From contig OX359282.1 in NCBI GenBank assembly GCA_947179155.2, positions 30,388,221 to 30,452,220 of the forward strand: a stretch of 64,000 nucleotides of DNA, read 5' to 3'. The translations under genes were made by a program, and so were the position numbers. The notes below the pieces were generated by a model. The model was given only the letters and a program-made list of their open reading frames with translations. It was not told where the DNA came from and made no database searches. This DNA is from Hedera helix (lineage: Eukaryota; Streptophyta; Magnoliopsida; Apiales; Araliaceae). Of this stretch, positions 1 through 11,657 are shown piece after piece (the first letter of the stretch is position 1; each line of letters starts with the position of its first letter).

Positions 1-318
1 AATTTACTAAATAGATATTAATTACAATTAATTCCACTAAATAATTGAAATTACACTTCAGTCCATGAATTAATTAAAATAAACCCTTTATTAATAAAGT
101 GTAAATATTTCCTCTATAGATGTCTATAAATATTTCAGAATTAAATATAATCCCAATATATTTAAACTGATTTCACAAGTCTATAATTTATCTTCATTTG
201 ATCATAAATTGATTTAACAATTAAACCAATTATTTTAATAATAAATATTAAAATACTTGATCAATATTCTATGATTAATAATAAATTATCTTATGAAAAA
301 TCTTATAGATGTCAATCA
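1..318 (-). repeat. Truncated LTR-like repeat (copy 0 of the ARP3-carrying array)
   Basis: This stretch matches, with small differences, the parts of the two longer LTR-like copies that begin near 1106 and 3041. It enters from outside the window. It stops abruptly near 318, where the LTR text switches into an ARP3 exon, so a deletion has joined LTR to interior. No coding capacity seen. Confidence 0.7.
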
Positions 319-647
319 ACAAAAAATAATGAACCTCGGGATCACGTCATAAGTAATTCAATATACACTGTAGCAAAAACATTTCCATTGCATCCCAATT
401 ATAAACCTGACCGTGCCGAATAGAATAACTAAGATTATAAGTATTACTAGATCGAGATATGGATAATGTATGTTCGCCAATAAAGAATACTTTGATACAT
501 CTCATGCATACTTTAATTCCATAATAAAAAAATATAGATTACAATATTAAATTCCTAAAGCAACAGATTTCACAAATCTCATGTACACACACACACACAC
601 ACACATTTATTATTGGGAAAGGCATACAGATGACTATTGATACCAAT
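319..647 (-). pseudogene. ARP3 exon fragment between LTR-like repeats (copy 1)
   Basis: Read on the minus strand, 319-470 encodes a piece of actin-related protein 3 (an Arp2/3 complex subunit that nucleates branched actin). The recognisable run is IRHGQVYNWDAM followed by a degraded QCILNYL...EVHYFLL stretch, with an in-frame stop. The rest, to 647, is AT-rich and includes a short CA repeat at 584-604. On the minus strand, immediately after the LTR end, it reads TTGGTATCA, as expected of a primer-binding site for initiator Met-tRNA. It is non-functional: one exon only, cut by a deletion at 318. ARP3 is assigned from family knowledge of the actin fold sequence around this exon. Confidence 0.72.
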
Positions 648-1982
648 TGTTGGGAAAATTATCCGAAAAGTAGTTTTAAAATTTAATAAAGCATTATCAT
701 CTTTATAGTTTTATACAAAACAACAATTATATATATACCATATATTTATCGTATGAATTGTTGCCTAGGGCTTGATTGGATTAACACGTTTGAATTTTTG
801 AGTGTCCTCAAGATATTCCTTCCTGTGACCTTATGCTTAATCTGGAGTGTGGTCTCCAAAGCACCCTTTTAGAAAAATATTTTTCATGTTTTTCTTATAA
901 ATAAAGAGAGAGTAGACACTATTTGGTCTTTACTCCAATTTGGAATACTAACCTCTTTATTTTTTATGTATCTGATCAATGATATATTTATATCCTTATT
1001 GATCATTATCTCCCTTATAAAACTAATTCAAATCAGGCTAGGATGGGGATCCTAAGGGATCCTATTCTAACTCCAATACTTATTTATATATTATTATCTA
1101 ATAATAATATACTAAATAAATATTAATTACAATTTATTCTACTAAAAAATTATAATTGCACTTCAGTCCAGGAATTAATTAAAATAAAACCTTTACTAAT
1201 AAACTATAAATATTTTCTCTATAGATGTACATAAATATTTTAGAATTAAATATAATCTCAATATATTTAAACTAATTTCATAAGTCCATAATTTATTTTC
1301 ATTTGATCATAAATTGATTTAACAATTAAATCAATTATTTTAATAATAAATATTAAAAGACTTGGTCAAGATTCTATGATCAATAATAAATTATCTTATG
1401 AAAAAATCTTATAGATGTTTTGACAATAATAATGTTCCTGATATTAATTAAATATATTAATTAAAACTCTGAGTTATTCATTAACACAATATAATTTCAC
1501 TCGTTAGAATGTAAAATTAATATATATGACCGTATTAAGTCCATTATTATTTCAAAATTAAGAAACATTCACAAAATAGTATTTATGCTAAAATATTTTA
1601 TAGATAAAATATTATCATATGATCCGTTTAATGCACATCGCGTTAATACACTAGTACTTTAATTAGAAGTCTTACTTCCATGATCAAAATAAATTATCTC
1701 TATTAAAACACTATAACTTACATGATAATATCTCCTAATTATCATAGGTTATAAACCATTATATCTTTATTTATATATATTACATATGACTTATATCTTC
1801 TGTTTATAATACTTATTTATACATATAAATTATAATATATATAAATTTAGAGATTTATATAAACAAAATAAATGACCATTTAATAAATGACGAATGATGT
1901 ATTTTTATTAATAAGTAAATGTCCAACATAAATAAATATTAAATAAATAGATAAATAAGAGTATTATAGAAAAAATCCAACA
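648..1982 (-). repeat. LTR-like repeat, copy 1 (1335 bp)
   Basis: On the minus strand it begins TGTTGGATTTTTTC and ends TTTCCCAACA, which is the TG...CA form of an LTR. A TTGGTATCA primer-binding-like site follows directly. It matches the copy at 2581-5424 almost throughout once the nested insertion there is removed. It is very AT-rich with no ORF. Together with the interiors on both sides it forms an LTR-interior-LTR-interior-LTR array with a period of about 1.95 kb. Confidence 0.7.
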
Positions 1983-2580
1983 CTTAATTCTGCTCCCAAT
2001 AACATAAACATCTACAATAGGTACAACATGGGTAGCACCATTCCCAACATATACTAAAACCCCTGTCATCTCACACTAAGAGAAAGTATAGATTTATATT
2101 AAAGGGTATGATCCAGAAATAATAAACCTTTATTTTAATTCAACTATAACTCTATAGAATACCAACCTTAGATTTGTATATCCTGCCACCAGAGCAAGCA
2201 CTGGTTGAACTGCAATATATAGACTCGGGAACGTTGAACGTCTCAAACATAATTTCTCCAATGCACTCACGATTCGCCGGTGCAATAAGTGGACTCTCAG
2301 TCAACAGAAAATAATGAACCTCGAAATCACGTCGTAAGTAATTCAATATACACTGCAGCAAAAACATTTCCATTGCATCCCAATTATAAACTTAACCTTG
2401 CCAAATAAGATAACTAAGATTATAAGTATTACTAGATCGAGATATGGATAATGCTTGTTCGCCAATAAATAATACTTTGATACATCTCATGCATACTTTA
2501 ATTCCATAATAAAAACATATAGATTACAATATTAAATTCCTAAAGCAACATATTTCACAAAGATAACTCTTGATACCAAG
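1983..2580 (-). pseudogene. Two ARP3 exons with retained intron, interior of LTR-like element (copy 2)
   Basis: Minus strand. The upstream exon lies at about 2167-2440 and reads as ARP3 (LLTESPL, GEIMFETFNVP and related motifs) with frameshifts. Next comes an intron with GT...AG ends (about 2076-2166), then a second exon (1983-2075) with an EMTGVLV...GATHVV pattern, the part of the actin fold that follows in ARP3. The second exon runs straight into the next LTR, and its purine-rich end (GGGAGCAGAATTAAG) sits where a polypurine tract would be. PBS-like TTGGTATCA lies at the other end, near 2570. Stops and frameshifts make it non-coding. The retained intron argues against capture of a spliced mRNA. 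Confidence 0.75.
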
Positions 2581-5424
2581 AGTTGGGAAAATTATCCGAA
2601 AAGTAGTTTTAAAAATTTAATAAAACATGATCATCTTTATAGTTTTATACAAAACAACAATTATATATATACCATATATCTATCGTTTGAATTATTACAT
2701 AGGACTTGGTTGGATTAACACATTTGAATTTTTAAGTATCCTCAAGATCTTCCTTCTTGTGATCTTATGCTGAATCTGGAATGTGGTCTCCAAAGCACCA
2801 TTCTAAAAAAATACTTTTACATGTTTTTCTTAGAAATACAGAGAGAGTATACGCTATTTAGTCTTTACTCTAATTTGAAATACTAACCTCTTTAGTTTTT
2901 TACATATCTGATCAATGATATATTTATATCCTTATTGATCATTATCTCTCTCATAAAATTGATTCAAATCAGGCTAGGATGGAGGTCCTAAGCGATTCCT
3001 ATTCTGACTCTAATACTTATTTATATATTATTATTTAATAATAATATACTAAATAAATATTAATTACATTTAATTCTACTAAATAATTATAATTGCACTT
3101 TAGTCCAGGAATTAATTAAAATAAACCCTTTACTAATAAAGTCTAAATATTTTCTCTATAGATGTACATAAATATTTCAGAATTAAATATAATCCCAATA
3201 TATTTAAACTAATTTCATAAGTCCATAATTTATCTTCATTTGATTATAAATTGATTTAACAATTAAATCAATTATTTTAATAATAAATATTAAAAAACTT
3301 TGCAAAGATTCTATGATCAATAATAAGTTATCTTGTGAAAAATCTTATAGATGTTTTGACAATAATAATATTTCTGATATTAATTAAATATATTAATTAA
3401 CATTCCGAGTTATTAATTAACACAATATAATTTAACTCGTTGAAATATAAAATTAATATATATTGTATTAAGTCCATTATTATTTCAAAATTAAGAAACA
3501 TTCACAAAATAGTATTTATGTGAAAATATTTTATAGATAAAATATTATCACATAATCCGTTTAATGCACACCGCGTTAATGCAATAATACTTTAATTAAA
3601 AGTTCAACTTCCATTATCAAAATAAATCATCTCTATTACAACACTATAACCTACATGATAATATCTCCTACTTATTATAGGTTATAAACCATTATATCTT
3701 TATTTATATATATTATATATGACTTATATCTTCTGTGTATAATGTTAGAGTTCATACCCTAGAGGCCAATTATTTGATATAATTGCTTAACATTTTTGAT
3801 ATTATATTTGATTGAATAAATGAATTATTATGAATTTATTTACTGCGTTATATAAATGCTAGCATAATAAAAGTCCTTAGAATAGTGATACAAATTATAT
3901 AGCTTCAAGTATGTGACTTGAACATGAGATTATATAATTACAATTAGTATCATTGCTCTTAAATGTCCCTAGTCGAGTATCATTGTTAATGGGACAACAA
4001 TGATGCATTGAGACTAATATGAGGATTGACTAGGTACATGTTAGAGAACAATGTACTGGATAGATCCACCATGAAAATTCTACGTGGAGCATTATGCAAA
4101 GTGTCATAAGAAATTCTCATAGTGACAATGATGTAATGATCCTCCGACCTGAAATTACTATATTATTACACAAGAATTTATGTACGTTAATATCATCAAA
4201 AGTTACCTTTAATAGGGTGGATAATAAATGTGATTATTGGGTACATCATGAATCGTGTGAGGAATATGAGTGATCTGGATGGAATTTAACCCTTCTATAT
4301 ATTAAGGGGTGATATCCATAGGCCTCTTGATTGAGTAGGACTATGAAATGTATAGTCATGCTCAAATAGTAATTTGTTTAATATAGTCTACTCATTGATC
4401 AATAAAACTCAGATTAAATTATGAAGAGTGTGACACATTTCATGACTCGAGTTTAATCTAGGATGTCAAGGTTAAAAGGATTAAATTATATTGAAACATT
4501 GGTCACGAAAACGTTGCATCGAATCACCGATCTTATTATTACTTGGGTAGTAGTGATGCATTACTAGATGTCGCTTACTGTTTATAATTTTATAATATGA
4601 TTTTAAAATTATTGCCAACATAATAATAACCTATAGGGTCACACACTTAGAACGTAATTAAAAAAAATATAATTTAAATTATAAGGATTTAAATATGTCA
4701 ATATGATTGATAATATTTAAATTAAAAATTCAAATTATTAGGATAACTTGTATATATGTATATTAATTAAATAAGACTTAATTAAGATATAATATATATA
4801 AATTCGTATTTTACTTTTCTAATTGGGTTAGGTTTTGGTTAATTCCTCTTGACTGCTATATATATATATGATATATCAGTTGTTTTAGAGACTAGAGAAA
4901 AAATCAAAACAAAAACCTTAGCCGCTTTTAGAAAAAGGCTAGAGAGAAAAAAACTAGAAAATCCAGATCTAGGCGGCTAGTACCGCAGCTCTCTTTGTTG
5001 CAAATCGTGTGTCGATTTGTGGGGCGTTTGTGTGTATACCGTAGAGACGCAGTTTCGTTGGATTGCGTTGAAGATTCGAAGCTGTTCTAGAATTTTCTAC
5101 CTTCTCCATTCAAGCTCGGATAATCGGTAAAACAAATCTAAACCTCTGAATTAATATGTTTTCGCATGGATCCTGTTTTAGGGTTTCGAAAATTGTTTTG
5201 AAAAGTTATAATTCCGCTGCTTTTATGTGCCGAAATTCCTACAATAATACTTACTTATACACATAAATCATAATATATATAAATTTAGAGATTTATAAAA
5301 ACAAAATAAGCGACCATTTAATGAATGACGAATGATGCACTTTTATTAATAAATAAATGTCCAACATAAATAAACATTAAATAAATAGATAAAGAAAATT
5401 TAATTTTATAGAAAAAATCCAACA
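2581..5424 (-). repeat. LTR-like repeat, copy 2, split by a nested solo LTR
   Basis: It aligns with the 648-1982 copy over its whole length if 3743-5243 is removed, leaving about 1343 bp. On the minus strand it starts TGTTGGATTTTTTC at 5424. Its other end reads CCCAACTC, slightly decayed from the CCCAACA of copy 1. No ORF. Confidence 0.68.
3743..5243 (+). mobile_element. Solo LTR, copia-type, nested in the LTR-like repeat
   Basis: A 1501-bp block starting TGTTAGAGTTCATACCC and ending AATTCCTACA is absent from the matching position of the other repeat copy (near 1810). The flanks read ATAAT on the left and ATAAT on the right, overlapping the terminal T, which fits a 4-5-bp target duplication. 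There is no PBS, coding interior or partner LTR, so it is a solo LTR left by LTR-LTR recombination. The phrase ATACCCTAGAGGCC near the start is common in plant copia LTRs. Confidence 0.7.
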
Positions 5425-5885
5425 CTTAATGCTGCTCCTAATAACGTAACCATCTGTAACACGTACAACATGGGTAGCACCGTCCCCAACATCTACTAAA
5501 ACCCCTGTCATCTCACACTAAGAAGTATAGATTTATATTAAAGGGTAGGATCTATAAATAATCAACTGTTATTTTAATACAACTATAACTCTACGGAATA
5601 CCAACTATAGATTTGTATATCCTGTCGCCAGAGCAAACACTGGCTGAACTGCAATATAAATACCTGGAATGTTGAACGTCTCAAACATAATTTCTCCAGT
5701 GCACTCGCAATTCTCCGGTGCAGTAAGTAGACTCTCAGTCAACATAAAATAATGATCCTCGGGATCACATTACAAGTAATTCAACATTCACTGCTGCAAA
5801 AACCTTTCCATTGCATCCCAATTATAAACCTGACCGCGCCGAATAGGATAACTAATATTACAAGTATTACTAGATCGAGATCTAG
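5425..5885 (-). pseudogene. Two ARP3 exons with retained intron (copy 3)
   Basis: Minus strand. The upstream exon, about 5606-5882, reads SYPIR.GQVYNWDAMERF followed by a CDPEDHYF...GEIMFETFN pattern with in-frame stops. After a GT-AG intron, the second exon (5425-5518) gives EMTGVLVDVGDGATHVV. This is the best preserved of the minus-strand ARP3 copies but still cannot encode protein. ARP3 would normally have many more exons; only these two are present in every copy. Confidence 0.75.
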
Positions 5886-6482
5886 ATAACGCTTGTTCGC
5901 CAATAAAGAAATCAAGATCAGTCATCTCCTCACATTATGCTGCACTAACTAATTATTGCTTTTTACTGAGCTCCGAGGTAGCATGAGATCATCTGTAACC
6001 AAAATCTTCTATTACTCTGTATTGAGACCTATGACGAAGGTTTTCAGAATCTTTGGCGATGGTACTGTTTTTAGGGTCTATTACGACAATATGTCCCGTC
6101 GTCATAGCCCTACAAAAAAATAGGGCTATAGCGATGATACATACCATCGTCATAGACCCTAAAAACTATCGCCATTGGCCTTGACACAAAGAAACAGAGG
6201 ATTTTGTTACAGAAAATCTCACCCCCTCCGGGACTGGTTAACAAAAGATTCATTAACGGCCACAACTGTAAGAATGATAAAACACGGCTCAACATTATCC
6301 TCAAATCCCATTTTAGTATACTTGGAAGCATAACGAGGAATTTAATCAAACAGGTGGTGTACAACAAGTGGACTTAAATACATTGCTCGTTGCCTATGCG
6401 AAATTAAGCCTAAACAAGTGATGCATATATGGTGGATTGTAATTTTAGAAAAGAAAAAGGGTACGGTGACATTATCGATAAC
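5886..6482. other. Unassigned spacer with a hairpin and a degraded coding-like stretch
   Basis: Apart from the palindrome at 6053-6178, I recognise nothing here. A minus-strand open stretch at 6110-6367 has no recognisable domain and overlaps one arm of the palindrome. Confidence 0.4.
6053..6178. repeat. 126-bp imperfect palindrome, CACTA-like terminal sequence
   Basis: Two arms of about 58 bp (TTGGCGATGGTACTG... and its imperfect complement ending CTATCGCCATTGG) surround a short A-rich loop at about 6110-6120. The centre reads CCCTACAAAAAAATAGGG, resembling the CACTACAAAAAA ends of plant CACTA elements, whose subterminal regions also carry GCGATGG-type motifs. It could be a joined pair of CACTA ends or a foldback MITE. 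Confidence 0.5.
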
Positions 6483-7262
6483 TGTTGGATTTTGGGTATC
6501 TAGATGGGGCGCCCGTGGAGGGTAAGACCCGTTTGAGTTAATAACCCAACAAGACTAATTATAGGGTTTAAGCCAATACCAGTGAGCTCCTATTATAACA
6601 ACTAAATTCCTAATGGTTACGAATTTTAGTTCTCCGTTTTCATCCACAAGGATTGTAGTGCGGAGACGCCGTTTAGGTTTGGGTTTGACTTCGTCTGTAC
6701 CAAAGCTTAACACGTTTTAGGAGATTAATAATAGCATACATGTTATTTAATCCTACATTAGTATCAGAACATGTGTTTTTACGATCATATGTATGACATG
6801 TCTGTATTGTTTACACAATATGCCATGATTGTATGTACAAAATTGAAAAATTGCCTATTTTGACCAGCTATAACTTTTTGTGTAATTGTTCGTATCATGT
6901 AAGCTTTCCAACGATATATTATATGCATGATTCGGATAAAAATTGCGTGTGAACTTGGCTTTCTAAAAATTTTGTTGCTGGGGGTTGAAGGTGAACTGCA
7001 AGTCTCACTCTCGGACAAACTTACATGCAATACACCTCCTTTATGGTAGCTCCCAAACTGGTGGTTGAGCACATTATAAGAACCAGAAGATCGAGTCGAT
7101 CAGAACCGTTCAATTCGCGTCGGAAGTGGAAGCAGGGAAGACAACGCATGACATGCATGCGCACCGGAGTGCTGCAACTGCCCACGCGCTCGTGTCATGC
7201 GTGTTTGCCCTTCTGCAGCTTATGCGTATGCTGCACGCCCCTGACCGTTTATCCACCCTCAG
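6483..7262 (+). mobile_element. Copia LTR plus untranslated leader (5' end fragment)
   Basis: 6483-6757 starts TGTTGGATTTTGGGTATC and ends AATCCTACA. The same ends bound the 3' LTR of the minus-strand copia element at 26769-27280, but this copy lacks about 240 bp of the middle. TTAGTATCAGAACA follows at 6758, a slightly altered Met-tRNA primer site. 6785-7262 is the leader; it matches the leader of the same copia element in inverted orientation (34040-34419). Coding sequence is missing, so this is a 5'-end fragment. Confidence 0.7.
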
Positions 7263-7743
7263 ACTGCAAGCTGTTTGATAAAATTGAATGAAACAGTTAT
7301 GAATGTTTAATCAATTTAAAAGAACTGAATGAAGTAAAAATAAAAATAAAAGTTGTTTAATAAATAATATGTTTGAAATATTTGAATAACAGTTTTTTAT
7401 TATTTTACTCATCTGAATTCCATTACAAACTTAAGTAAAATTAAAAAAATTATTTTTAATAAAGGAATATATTTTTAATTTCTTAAAAATAATTTTATAT
7501 TTTCAAATGTATTTTGATTGTTAGCTAACAATTTAATCTAAAAATAATGGTAAAAATAGGATTTTTTTAGCTAACAATTTAATACTCACATATTAATATT
7601 TAATTTTATTATTTTTTATTGTTTAAGTGCGTTAATCACATTTAATATAAAATTAACGTACATATAAAAAAATGCATTAATGAAATCATAGTCTTTGACC
7701 CAAAAAACAATACCCTAAATAACACAATTATAAGTTGGCACTA
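7263..7743. other. AT-rich intergenic sequence
   Basis: Poly-A/T-rich with short direct repeats such as TAGCTAACAATTTAAT (twice, near 7520 and 7570). No gene, terminal inverted repeat or other structure could be supported. Confidence 0.4.
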
Positions 7744-10700
7744 CTGTTTGGCAACGACTTATTTTATGACTTATAAGTACATTTATAATTCAAAAAAAGA
7801 AGAAGAAACAATTTTGTAACTTTTAAAAAATGACTTATAAGTCATATTTAATAAGTCGATCAAACTACATATATTGTCCATTTTGCCCCTAACTTCATTG
7901 CTAAATTACATCTCTACCCCTTCAACCTAAAAAGCCTGATATCTTCATTCTTTTTACTGTCGTTGCTCTGCTCTCTCCGAGCCTATTCGGGAATGACTTA
8001 TTTTTTTTGACTTAAAATTAAAATTTTAGTAAATTTATAAGTTAAAATTTTAGTAGATTTATAAATAAAAGTGTTTCGCATCACTTTTACTTATAAGTCG
8101 AGAATTATAAGTAATAGTTGTGGATGTGTTCGACTAATAATGACTTCTAAGTTTTTTTTTGACTTAAAATTAAAATTTTAGCAAATTTATAAGTTAAAAT
8201 TTTAGTAGATTTATAAGTAAAAGTGTTCCACATTACTTTTACTTATAAGTCAAGAATTATAAGTAATAGTTGTAGATGTGTTCGGCTAATAATGACTTAT
8301 AAGTTAGAATAAAATGTAAAGATTACTAAAATATTCTTCAATAAGAAGAAAATTAGAAAAATAAAAGAGGGCATTTCTGTCATTTCATAGTCGTTGACCA
8401 ATTTAAAAAAAAATTATTTATAAGTCATTTTTTAAGTAACAAATAATTACTTATTTTTTTTGACTTTTTTTAAACTTATAAATAAAATAAAAAAGTTGCT
8501 CCCGAACGATTTTTTTGGGTTAATTATTAAGGGGCTGTTTGTGTAGGACTGAATAGGTTTGAATGACTGAATTGGTCTGTCATTCAGTACGTTTGTTTAG
8601 AACTGAATGGCTAAATCGATCAGATTTTTGGGCTAAATGACTAAATCTAATTTTTTTAGCTAAATGGTTAAGTCCCGGCAAAATAAAATAAAAAGAATTT
8701 TAAAAAATATTAACTATTTTATTAAGTAATATTAAATAAATTTACAATAATTTTGAAATTTTTTAAAGGGATAAAATAATAAAAATATGTTATTAATATG
8801 TTACTTATCAAATAATTTTTTTTATTCAATATTCAAAAATTTACTTCATTCAATTCATTCAAATTATTTAAATATTTAAAATTATTTTATTTAATTTTTA
8901 TCGAAAAGCCCCTTAAATTCGGTTGATTATAAGTACCTCTGGAACAGGTTAATAAGTACCTCCCGAACGCGCAATCCACCAACCTAGAAAATCTGATATC
9001 TGCATTCTCTTTACCGCCGTTGCTCTGTTCTCTCTCTGCTCTCTCCCATTTTTCCGATCTTCTCTCTGTCTCCTCTCAACTCGCAGAAGCTTAGCTTTAT
9101 TGTTAATTCTTTACCGATTTCATCCGTCGGACCTCCGGTGACCTGGGCTTTCTCTATCTCGGTAAGACTCACGCCTTTATAAGTCTCTCTTTTCAGGATA
9201 TACACACATTAAAATTATTGATAATGCGTGTTTCTTGTATTTTTTACACACTATACACAAGTGAACATATAGTTTGATCTGTTGAGTTAATAATTGATTT
9301 TATCATCATGATTTGTTGTGAACCTGATATATATACTCATTCAATATATTAGATTGTGACGCCCGTAATTTATTTGTCTTAAATATCCCCCTTATCTCAT
9401 TTTGAATGAACTAGTCATTGTTAATTGAAAAATGTTTAAAACAATATCAGTCAGCAACTTGCTTCTGAAATCTTGAATTCTGTATATACATTATCACTTG
9501 CATCATGGTTTGAGGATTCTCTAATAGTTGAATTTTGAAGTTCAAACATGAGTCTAGATGTGGGCTCCTTTATGCTCCAAGTAACTTTCAAGTTGCAATA
9601 TATTTGATGTTGATTGATGTTTAGCCATCCAACATGCTTTGTACTTGCTTAATACAAGTGTGACACGTGGTAGCCTAAAAGCCAAGATTTTGCCTTTTGC
9701 CCCGTTGCGTATTTACACTTTCATTTGTTCTTCCACTGTTGATTTTGGAATTGCTTCGCCCTTATCCTTCTTAAAGTTTATCTATTATCTTTGTTTGTGT
9801 GTTGGGGGAGTTATCGTTGGATCAAATTATTACCAATTTTGTTTGTAACATGTCTTTGTTTAAGTTCTTGCAAAATTTATATCAATGTTAATTCTTTATG
9901 AACTGAGAAATTATAATAATAGTGTGAGGGTATGGAGTTGTGTTGTAAAAATGCTCACTTGTTATTTATTTTCAATTTTCCAAATGTTGGTGAGTTTGTA
10001 GGAACAATTTGGGGCACGAAAGGAATAACTTGTGGTATTTTGATGAAGTTCCAAGTGGTCAAGGCACAAATTTTTTTTAAGGTTTCAGTGATTAAGAATA
10101 TATTGTAAGTAAGAGGAACAACTGTTTGTAGGCTAAAAAAGTGAATCTCAGTGACCAATTATTTTTGTTCTAAAAGAGAGATTATGTTTTCTATAGTTGT
10201 GAAAACAAATAAAAATCATTGTTATTATGCATCTAGCTGGTAATTATAGTTATGTGTTTATGATTCAGATGGGAGAGATGGTGAATAGGTTAACTTGAGC
10301 TGTCACTCTGGGAGGAGTTTCACTAATTCTAGGTTACATCTCGGTGATTTAAGGATGGTTGACTGTATGCTGTGAAAACTTTTCTTGGATGAGTTGCTAG
10401 CCATATTTATTAGACTTCTTTGAACCTTGCATAGAAATCCTTTCTCAAGTATGTGCGAATAGCAGTAATTAGTTCTCACTAAATGAGACATGTAGCACTC
10501 TGAAACCAGTCTCACATTCTGGTTATGTCGGTTTAGCTTCTTTTTTTTTTTTTTTTTGTAAAAAAGAGACAATTTAAAATCACATTTTTTGGTGTTAAAA
10601 TCACTAGTATTTTGTAATTTTCAAGGAGCTGAAGCCTTTATTCTTGTGAGTTACTAACATTACTGTAATCCCCAATCCCCATATGCTTGGCAATATAATC

Positions 10701-11153
10701 AAATATACGTTTTTCATATAACCTGAATTGTTAATTCAGTCATGAAGGTCACTTCTTTATTCAGAATTTCAGTTAGGATTTTGACAAATCTTGTTATGTT
10801 TTCATTTTAGATTGTTTTATGCACCATTTGAAACCATGAGATTTGACCCTATTTAGAATTGTAACTGAGAATTTGTTTAGTGTTTTATTTAATGAAATTG
10901 TGGATGATTGTTATGATATGATATTGAATCAATGTATCTTTTTATTAATGTCATTTTTAGTAATCTGTACATTATATTTTAACTTATAAGTTATTATCAG
11001 CTGAACACATTCATAACTTGTTTTAACTTAATTTCTGACTTATATGTCAAATTGGTACCGAACGCTTTTACTTATAAGTCAACTTATATTTTAACTTTAA
11101 GTCCACTTATATTTTAACTTTAAGTCGTTTTAAGATAAGTCGTTGCCGAACAG
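7744..11153. mobile_element. Non-autonomous DNA transposon or nested MITE cluster
   Basis: The left end CTGTTTGGCAACGACTTAT and the complement of the right end (CTGTTCGGCAACGACTTAT) agree at 18 of 19 positions. Subterminal ACTTATAAGT repeats occur at both ends, and a roughly 160-bp block is tandemly duplicated at 7999-8300. No transposase is seen and I found no target duplication, so this could be two neighbouring MITEs of one family rather than a single 3.4-kb element. The inside (about 8970-9160) has pyrimidine-rich, leader-like sequence followed by CGGTAAGAC, resembling a first exon and 5' splice site. A shorter version of it occurs at 7920-7985. Confidence 0.5.
8531..8912. mobile_element. 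Tourist-like (PIF/Harbinger) MITE
   Basis: A 382-bp AT-rich element with GGGGCTGTTTG at the left end and AAAAGCCCC at the right, flanked on both sides by TTAA. GGG.CTGTTTG termini and TTA/TAA-type target duplications are typical of Tourist MITEs. It carries no coding sequence and lies inside the larger 7744-11153 element. Confidence 0.65.
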
Positions 11154-11657
11154 GTCAGCAATCCGACCCAAAATTTACAGAACCCATTCTCAACATCGAA
11201 TTCGCCCTAGAATTGGAATTAGGGCTAACAAATATTTGTTTCTGTCTTTTTGATTCAATTAAGATTGTGGGTTTTTCAAGCCGGTGGCTTCGGAGCTGAA
11301 GGTAGGAACTACCTGAAGCCACTGTGGACAAAGTGGCAAGATAAATAGGGGATTGATGATGCGAAACTTCCTTGAGCGCCACCTCCCCCGTCGTCTTTGA
11401 TTTCCTCATGTACTTACCCATTTTTGTTTTGGCCTAATTTCTCATCGAATTCCAAAAAGAGAAATTTTTAGGCTGAAGTGCACATCATTTAGAAATTTAG
11501 CCTTCAGTGCATTTAGTTTTTTATCAAACAAACTTAATGGCTTGTCGATTCAAATTCAGGAGCATTCAGACCCATTAAGTGGTAAACAAATATCGTCGTC
11601 TCAAGTTTATAAACCTTTGCAAAACCAGCCAGAGAAGAGAGGCGAAGAAAAGCAATA
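11154..11657 (+). promoter_or_regulatory. Upstream region and likely 5' UTR of SDA1
   Basis: About 500 bp between the transposon end and the SDA1 start codon. I see no convincing TATA box. 11460-11520 contains a short inverted repeat (AGGCTGAAGTGCA / TTCAGTGCA). A decayed copy of the last part (about 11590-11620) is also present, inverted, at the outer end of the SDA1 pseudogene near 39480-39500, so the duplication included 5' UTR sequence. Confidence 0.4.

Noticed and set aside
7025..7291. 88-codon plus-strand ORF
   Set aside because: Lies in copia leader sequence, and the homologous leader at 34.0-34.4 kb does not keep the frame.
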